Source: an uncultured Clostridia bacterium (GTDB lineage Bacteria; Bacillota; Clostridia; Oscillospirales; Acutalibacteraceae). From it: 7,001 bases of DNA. The position numbers were made by a program, and so were the translations under genes. Of this stretch, positions 5,280 through 7,001 are shown in pieces (position 1 is the stretch's first letter; every line of letters begins with the position of its first letter). The DNA is taken from assembly GCA_945926705.1 (NCBI GenBank), contig CAMEMA010000051.1, positions 1-7,001 of the forward strand, in the 5' to 3' direction. Under the pieces are notes generated by a model. That model was not told where the DNA came from. It was given only the letters and a program-made list of their open reading frames with translations, and did no database searches.

Positions 5280-5296
5280 ACTATTTTTAAAATAGT
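5280..5296. repeat. 17-base palindrome after rel
   Basis: ACTATTTT (5280-5287) and AAAATAGT (5289-5296) are exact reverse complements around one base. It lies 22 bases after the rel stop codon. No T run follows on the minus strand, so it is a poor terminator; it may be a protein site, a 3' end stabiliser or chance. Confidence 0.45.
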
Positions 5297-5318
5297 AAAG
5301 ATAATAACAAAAATAAAT

Positions 5319-7001
5319 TTATACTCTTTTAACTGACGAAACACCACTTATCCTTGCTAAATTATTAGTTATAAACCTTAAATGTTCCAAATTTTTTATA
5401 TTCAGATTTATAAATATTTCTATCTTATTTTCCGGAGTTAATTTAGAATTAAAAGATTTTACGCGCAGGTTCATAGCTAAAATTTTACGGGTAATATCCG
5501 TTAAAAGTTCCTCTCTTTCACATGCTTTAATCTCGATTGTAGTATCAAATGTAGAAATAATATTTTTGGACCATGAAACATGAACCCACCTTTTATCCAC
5601 ATTATTTTTGAACGGATTTTCAGTGACATTTTTACAGTCACATCTATGAACTGAAACACCATATCCTTTAGTTATAAAACCAACTATACTATCACCCGGC
5701 AACGGATTACAACAATGAGCCATTTTTACAAAACAATTATTCATATTCTCCACAATAATTCCGCCTGATTTTTTGCCAAAGTTTGAATGTTTACGGCGTT
5801 CTGTAACAGTAGTCGGTTTAAGTTGCAAACAATTTGAGGAAAATAATCCTTTGTTTTTTTTCAGATATTCATTTTTAAGACGAGGCATAATCCTCCAAAG
5901 TTGTATTCCTCCGTATCCTACCGCAGCAAAAAAATCCTCTATAGTTACACACTGATTTTTTTTCATAACGGGTGACAAAAATTCTTCAAGATTTTCTTGA
6001 GAAACAAATATTTTATTCTTTTTAAGTTCAAGTTCTGTTTCAGCTTTTCCCTCTACAATATTTTCATCGCGTCTTTCTCTTTTAAACCACTGCTTGATTT
6101 TATTTCTTGCTTCACTTGTTTTAACTATTCCAAGCCAGTCTCTTCCCGGTCCTTTTTTCGAATCTTTTGTACTTATTATGTCTACTATTTCGCCTGTTTT
6201 TAAAACATAATTTATTGGAACTATTTTTTTATTAACTTTTGCGCCAACCATGTGATTTCCAAGTTCGGTATGAATCGCATATGCAAAATCAATTACAGTT
6301 GAACCTGTTGGTAAACTTATAACATCGCCTTTTGGGGTAAGGATAAATATTTCCTTGGGAACAAGGTCTGATTTTATATTTCCTATAACATCTGTTACAT
6401 CTTCCACGTCCCGGTGATTATCCAGAAGTTTGCGTACCCAAGAAAGAGATTCTGTCATAGAATCGTCTTTCCCGGTTATTCCCAATTTATATTTCCAATG
6501 AGCTGCGATACCATATTCTGCGGTTCTATGCATTTCCCACGTGCGTATTTGTATTTCAAAGGGTATGCCTTCTTTACTCAAAACTGTAGTATGAAGAGAT
6601 TGATACATATTAGGCTTAGGAATGGATATGTAATCTTTAAATCTGCTGGGAATTGGCTGAAACATATCATGAACTATACCAAATACGTTATAACAATCAT
6701 TTACGGTATTAACTATTACCCTTACGGCGTATATATCGTAAATTTGGTCCATTGACTTTCCCTTAATGAATATTTTCTTATATATTTCATTTGCACTTTT
6801 TACTCTTCCTTCAATATATACGTCCGGTATAAATTTTTGAAGTCTGTCCATAAGTCTTTTTTTTATCAAATTTATAAATTTTTCCCTATCTTCTTCCCGC
6901 AGAGCCAAAGAACTTTCTATTTCGGCATAAGCTATGGGATCCAGACATTTAAGAGAAATATCTTCTAATTCATCTTTTATTGTTCTTATTCCAAGTCTAT
7001 G
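5319..7001 (-). CDS. rel: Bifunctional (p)ppGpp synthetase/hydrolase Rel, partial at its N-terminus
   Basis: Rel makes (p)ppGpp from GTP/GDP and ATP when the ribosome senses uncharged tRNA, and degrades it through an N-terminal HD domain. The reading frame runs off the window edge: the first visible residues, HRLGIRTIKDELEDISLKCLDP, are the conserved end of the hydrolase region. The TTG at 6906-6908 is therefore an internal leucine, not a start. Of about 730 residues, 560 are visible. Domains (visible numbering): synthetase about 69-172, with YDIYAVR (Asp89), RFKDYI (120-125), PKPNMYQSLHT and EIQIRT (Glu149); TGS about 215-279; helical region about 283-390; zinc-finger domain with HCCNPLPGD (429-437) and HRCDC (452-456); ACT about 481-560. 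RFKD fits the RXKD type of bifunctional Rel, not the EXDD of synthetase-only RelA. All key visible residues are intact. Confidence 0.95.
   Translation of the reverse strand, partial: HRLGIRTIKDELEDISLKCLDPIAYAEIESSLALREEDREKFINLIKKRLMDRLQKFIPDVYIEGRVKSANEIYKKIFIKGKSMDQIYDIYAVRVIVNTVNDCYNVFGIVHDMFQPIPSRFKDYISIPKPNMYQSLHTTVLSKEGIPFEIQIRTWEMHRTAEYGIAAHWKYKLGITGKDDSMTESLSWVRKLLDNHRDVEDVTDVIGNIKSDLVPKEIFILTPKGDVISLPTGSTVIDFAYAIHTELGNHMVGAKVNKKIVPINYVLKTGEIVDIISTKDSKKGPGRDWLGIVKTSEARNKIKQWFKRERRDENIVEGKAETELELKKNKIFVSQENLEEFLSPVMKKNQCVTIEDFFAAVGYGGIQLWRIMPRLKNEYLKKNKGLFSSNCLQLKPTTVTERRKHSNFGKKSGGIIVENMNNCFVKMAHCCNPLPGDSIVGFITKGYGVSVHRCDCKNVTENPFKNNVDKRWVHVSWSKNIISTFDTTIEIKACEREELLTDITRKILAMNLRVKSFNSKLTPENKIEIFINLNIKNLEHLRFITNNLARISGVSSVKRV

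Noticed and set aside
5773..6755. Three plus-strand ORFs (60, 68 and 113 residues) inside rel
   Set aside because: All are antisense shadows of rel; their Phe/Tyr/Ser-rich translations are typical of reversed Lys/Glu-rich coding sequence.
6906..6908. TTG as start codon of rel
   Set aside because: The frame stays open to the window edge and encodes conserved Rel residues (HRLGI, ELEDIS, LDP) upstream of it, so it is an internal leucine.

Overview
The window is very AT-rich chromosomal DNA with strong GGAGG-type ribosome binding sites, sigma-A/sigma-70 type promoters and hairpin-plus-T terminators. Together with a long Rel of the bifunctional type and a type A RNase P RNA, this suggests a low-GC Firmicute, most likely a Clostridia-related anaerobe. 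That placement is an inference from style and gene content, not from a marker phylogeny.

Left part (1-2939, + strand): the 3' half of folB overlaps folK by four bases (folate pterin branch). A 726-residue lysine/asparagine/isoleucine-rich orphan protein follows. It has helical, charged stretches, four degenerate copies of a 16-residue motif and a single hydrophobic segment near the C-terminus. Its last codons contain the -35 box of the next gene.

Middle (2925-4086, + strand): rnpB, the RNase P RNA, has a well-spaced promoter and a 13-bp terminator hairpin. Next come a perfect TTGACA-17-TATAAT promoter, a near-perfect palindromic operator at its start site, and an orphan ribosome binding site in front of what reads as a shifted and internally deleted MarR-type regulator. 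Then comes an intact 104-residue ORF with a double-glycine-type leader and a Pro/Met-rich tail. The likely picture is an autoregulated MarR locus whose regulator has decayed while its promoter and operator survive and now drive the small leader-peptide gene. A hairpin at 4058-4086 ends this unit and also serves the convergent def gene.

Right part (4138-7001, - strand): in transcription order, the C-terminal three quarters of rel ((p)ppGpp synthetase/hydrolase, cut by the window edge), a small coiled-coil/zinc-ribbon protein, and def (peptide deformylase). The zinc-ribbon gene and def each have their own promoter, and a terminator separates them, so these are neighbouring single units rather than one tight operon.

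The most unusual items are the MarR remnant with its surviving operator, the double-glycine-leader protein and the 726-residue orphan. No CRISPR array, tRNA, transposase or IS end was seen.
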